Origin: Nocardia sp.
GTDB taxonomy: Bacteria; Actinomycetota; Actinomycetes; Mycobacteriales; Mycobacteriaceae
NCBI GenBank assembly: GCA_013361595.1
Contig: JABFXT010000199.1
Coordinates: 1 to 6,741, forward strand
Reading direction: 5' to 3'
Length of the DNA: 6,741 nucleotides
In this document: one piece after another, positions 5,111 to 6,741 of the stretch
Layout: every line of letters starts with the position of its first letter
How positions within the stretch are numbered: position 1 is the stretch's first letter
The notes under the pieces: model-generated
The model's database searches: none
Told to the model about the DNA's origin: nothing
The model's input: only the letters and a program-made list of their open reading frames with translations
Position numbers and translations under genes: made by a program

Positions 5111-6514
5111 TCAGAAGTTGATCATATGTCCGGCGAGGCCGTGGATGGCCTCCTGCAACGCCTCGCTCAGCGTCGGGTGGGTGTGCACATTGCGGGCCAG
5201 TTCGTTGACCGTGAGGTCCCATTTCTGCGCCAGGGTGAGTTCGGGCAGCAGTTCGGACACATCCGGGCCGATGAGATGGCCGCCGATGAGCTCGCCGTAC
5301 TTGTTGTCCGAGATCAGCTTGACGAAACCGGTGGCGTCGCCGAGGCCGTGCGCCTTGCCGTTCGCGGTGAACGGGAAGGTCGCGACCTTCACGTCGTAGC
5401 CCTCGTCGCGCGCCTGCTGTTCGGTGAGACCGAAGCTGGCGACCTGCGGCTGGCAGAAGGTGGCGCGCGGCATCATCCGGTAATCGCCCAGGGTCAGGGT
5501 CTCGGCGCCGCCGATGGTCTCGGCCGCGACCACGCCCTGCGCCTCCGCGACATGCGCGAGCTGCAGTTTCGCGGTCACGTCACCGATCGCGTAGATACCC
5601 GCGACGTTGGTGCGCATATTGTCGTCGATCGCGATCGCGCCGCGATCGGTGAGCGCGACACCGGTGTTCTCCAGGCCGAAGCCCTCGACCCGGGGCGCGA
5701 AACCGACAGCCTGCAGCACCTTGTCGACGGTGACGGTCTCGACCGAGCCGGACTTGTTGTCCTTGATCGCGACGGTGACCTTGGACCCGTCGTCGTCGAT
5801 GGACTGTACGGCCGCGCCGGTGGTGATGGTGATGCCGAGCTTCTTGTACGCCTTGGTGATCTCCTTGGAGACGTCGGCGTCCTCGTTGGGCAGCGCCCGG
5901 TCCAGGAATTCCACGATCCGCACGTCCACGCCGTAGTTGCGCAGCACATAGCCGAACTCCATACCGATGGCGCCGGCGCCGACGATGAGGATCGACCCGG
6001 GGAGGTCGCGGGTGAGGATCTGTTCCTCGTAGGTGACCACGTTCTGGCTCAGCGAGGTGCCCGGCAGCAGTTTGGTGTTGGTGCCGGTCGCGATGATGAC
6101 GTTGTCGAAGGTGATCGACTCGGTGCCACCCTTGCTGAGCTCGACAGACAGTGCGTTCGGGCCGGTGAACGAACCCTTGCCGTCGTACTCGGTGATCTTG
6201 TTCTTCTTCATCAGGAAGTGGACGCCCTTGACCCGGCCGTCCGCGACCTTACGACTGCGGTCGAAGGCCGCTCCGAAATCGAAGGTCGCCTCCCCGCTGA
6301 TACCGAAGGTTTTCGCTTCCTTGGTGAAGATATGGGCCAGCTCCGCGTTGCGCAGCAGGGCCTTGGACGGGATGCAGCCCACGTTCAGGCACACGCCACC
6401 CCAGTATTTCTGCTCGACGATCGCTGTTCGCAGGCCGAGTTGAGCGGCGCGGATCGCGGCGACGTAACCGCCGGGACCAGCACCGAGAACGACGACATCG
6501 TAGTGGGAAGTCAC
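5111..6514 (-). CDS. lpdA: Dihydrolipoamide dehydrogenase (E3 component)
   Basis: A 467-residue cytoplasmic FAD flavoenzyme (EC 1.8.1.4) that reoxidises the dihydrolipoyl groups of 2-oxoacid dehydrogenase complexes and passes electrons to NAD+. Visible in order: the FAD-binding GAGPGG (11-16); the redox-active disulfide [13 protein letters not shown] with C42 and C47; [13 protein letters not shown] (140-152); the NAD-binding GAGAIG (179-184); the second FAD motif YAIGDV (308-313); and the dimer-interface catalytic HPTLSE with H446 and E451. The sequence closely resembles what I recall of M. tuberculosis LpdC (464 residues), including R94 and H99 near the lipoamide channel. The frame is open to 6580, but the family N-terminus is the GTG at 6514 ([11 protein letters not shown]). 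A TAGGCT box seven bases before the GTG, and no Shine-Dalgarno at a workable distance, suggest a leaderless transcript. No E1 or E2 gene is adjacent, so it probably serves several complexes. Confidence 0.97.
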   Translation of the reverse strand: MTSHYDVVVLGAGPGGYVAAIRAAQLGLRTAIVEQKYWGGVCLNVGCIPSKALLRNAELAHIFTKEAKTFGISGEATFDFGAAFDRSRKVADGRVKGVHFLMKKNKITEYDGKGSFTGPNALSVELSKGGTESITFDNVIIATGTNTKLLPGTSLSQNVVTYEEQILTRDLPGSILIVGAGAIGMEFGYVLRNYGVDVRIVEFLDRALPNEDADVSKEITKAYKKLGITITTGAAVQSIDDDGSKVTVAIKDNKSGSVETVTVDKVLQAVGFAPRVEGFGLENTGVALTDRGAIAIDDNMRTNVAGIYAIGDVTAKLQLAHVAEAQGVVAAETIGGAETLTLGDYRMMPRATFCQPQVASFGLTEQQARDEGYDVKVATFPFTANGKAHGLGDATGFVKLISDNKYGELIGGHLIGPDVSELLPELTLAQKWDLTVNELARNVHTHPTLSEALQEAIHGLAGHMINF

Positions 6515-6521
6515 GGTGTCG

Positions 6522-6527
6522 AGCCTA
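6522..6527 (-). promoter_or_regulatory. Candidate -10 box of lpdA, leaderless arrangement
   Basis: On the minus strand TAGGCT (TANNNT type) is followed by seven bases (CGACACC) and the GTG start at 6514. The only purine-rich stretch, GGGAGAG, ends 14 bases before the start, too far for a ribosome binding site. A small hairpin, CCCGGC (6533-6538) with GCCGGG (6543-6548), lies directly upstream and could end transcription from the preceding gene. Confidence 0.4.
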
Positions 6528-6601
6528 ACTCTCCCGGCTCCGGCCGGGGGCACCCACCTGCCTCCCGCCGCTGAGCACACCGGCCGGTCCGCACCGTGAC
6601 G

Positions 6602-6741
6602 TCAGCGCCGTGACGGGCCGCGATCACGCTGCGCGCCCGCCACCCGATCCGGGAACGGATCCGCGTGAACGGGATCGGGTGTGCGCATGGTCACCCCGAC
6701 GGCCACCGCGCAGCCGAGCAGAGCGACCGCGGCGCCGGCCG
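6602..6741 (-). CDS. 3' end of a small membrane protein gene (partial)
   Basis: The last 45 codons of a minus-strand reading frame that enters from beyond the right edge; no start is visible. The visible part begins with a hydrophobic stretch (AGAAVALLGCAVAVGVTM) that looks like a transmembrane segment, followed by a polar, basic tail of 27 residues ending in GPSRR. It lies 87 bases upstream of lpdA on the same strand. This is consistent with the small transmembrane protein gene (Rv0461) that I recall before lpdC in M. tuberculosis. The opposite strand is also open from an ATG at 6686, but that reading gives a low-complexity Thr/Ala/Pro stretch. Confidence is limited because only a short end is visible. 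Confidence 0.55.
   Translation of the reverse strand, partial: AGAAVALLGCAVAVGVTMRTPDPVHADPFPDRVAGAQRDRGPSRR

Noticed and set aside
5009..6574. Plus-strand open frame of 521 codons opposite lpdA
   Set aside because: It lies antisense to an unmistakable lpdA with all catalytic motifs. Long antisense open frames are expected opposite biased GC-rich genes, and the translation shows no family features.
6515..6580. Longer lpdA start 22 codons upstream
   Set aside because: The family N-terminus begins at the GTG at 6514, and the extension reads through the -10-like TAGGCT and a hairpin.
6579..6588. Palindrome ACCGGCCGGT
   Set aside because: Short all-GC palindromes are frequent by chance at this base composition.
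6597..6604. Palindrome TGACGTCA, a CRE-like site
   Set aside because: It overlaps the stop codon of the partial gene, is only eight bases and has no context suggesting a regulator.
1..6741. CRISPR arrays, tRNA or rRNA genes, insertion sequences, attachment sites, toxin-antitoxin or phage genes
   Set aside because: I read for spaced repeats, cloverleaf-like segments, transposase or integrase motifs and terminal repeats, and found none.

Overview
The window is GC-rich DNA with high GC at third codon positions, GTG starts and several likely leaderless promoters. Together with a mycobacterial-type dihydrolipoamide dehydrogenase, this points to an actinobacterium of the order Mycobacteriales, most likely Nocardia or a close relative. 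That assignment is an inference from recalled family features, not a database result. I see no tRNA, rRNA, CRISPR array, insertion sequence or phage gene.

Left part (1-1461, minus strand): a 44-residue small ORF with a strong Shine-Dalgarno sequence runs by a one-base TGATG overlap into a 423-residue XRE-type regulator with a long helical, TPR-like C-terminal part. A strong hairpin follows the regulator's stop codon. The small ORF is not a family I recognise, and this pair is the best candidate for something undescribed in the window.

Middle left (1462-2943, plus strand): after about 395 bases of non-coding DNA comes a two-gene operon, an SRPBCC/AHSA1-like protein followed 8 bases later by a cysteine-free ArsR-family regulator. 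A perfect ATAAGT-N4-ACTTAT palindrome overlaps the -10 region and lies just upstream of the ribosome binding site. It is probably the ArsR operator, giving autoregulation.

Middle (2944-4379, plus strand): a membrane-anchored CE4/NodB polysaccharide deacetylase starts directly after a hairpin and a TATACA box. A carboxymuconolactone decarboxylase/AhpD-fold protein follows, in which the usual CxxC is replaced by CxxE.

Right part (4509-6741, minus strand): a 140-residue membrane-anchored protein of unknown function, then lpdA (E3 of the 2-oxoacid dehydrogenase complexes) with a 17-bp terminator stem, then the 3' end of another small membrane protein running off the window. The order small membrane protein, lpd, small membrane protein, opposite-strand CMD protein resembles what I recall around lpdC (Rv0462) of Mycobacterium tuberculosis. 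The deacetylase, the ArsR operon and the XRE module would then be local neighbours not shared with that locus.

The genes look like several short independent transcription units rather than one pathway. Most of the gaps between units hold a hairpin, a promoter-like element, or both.
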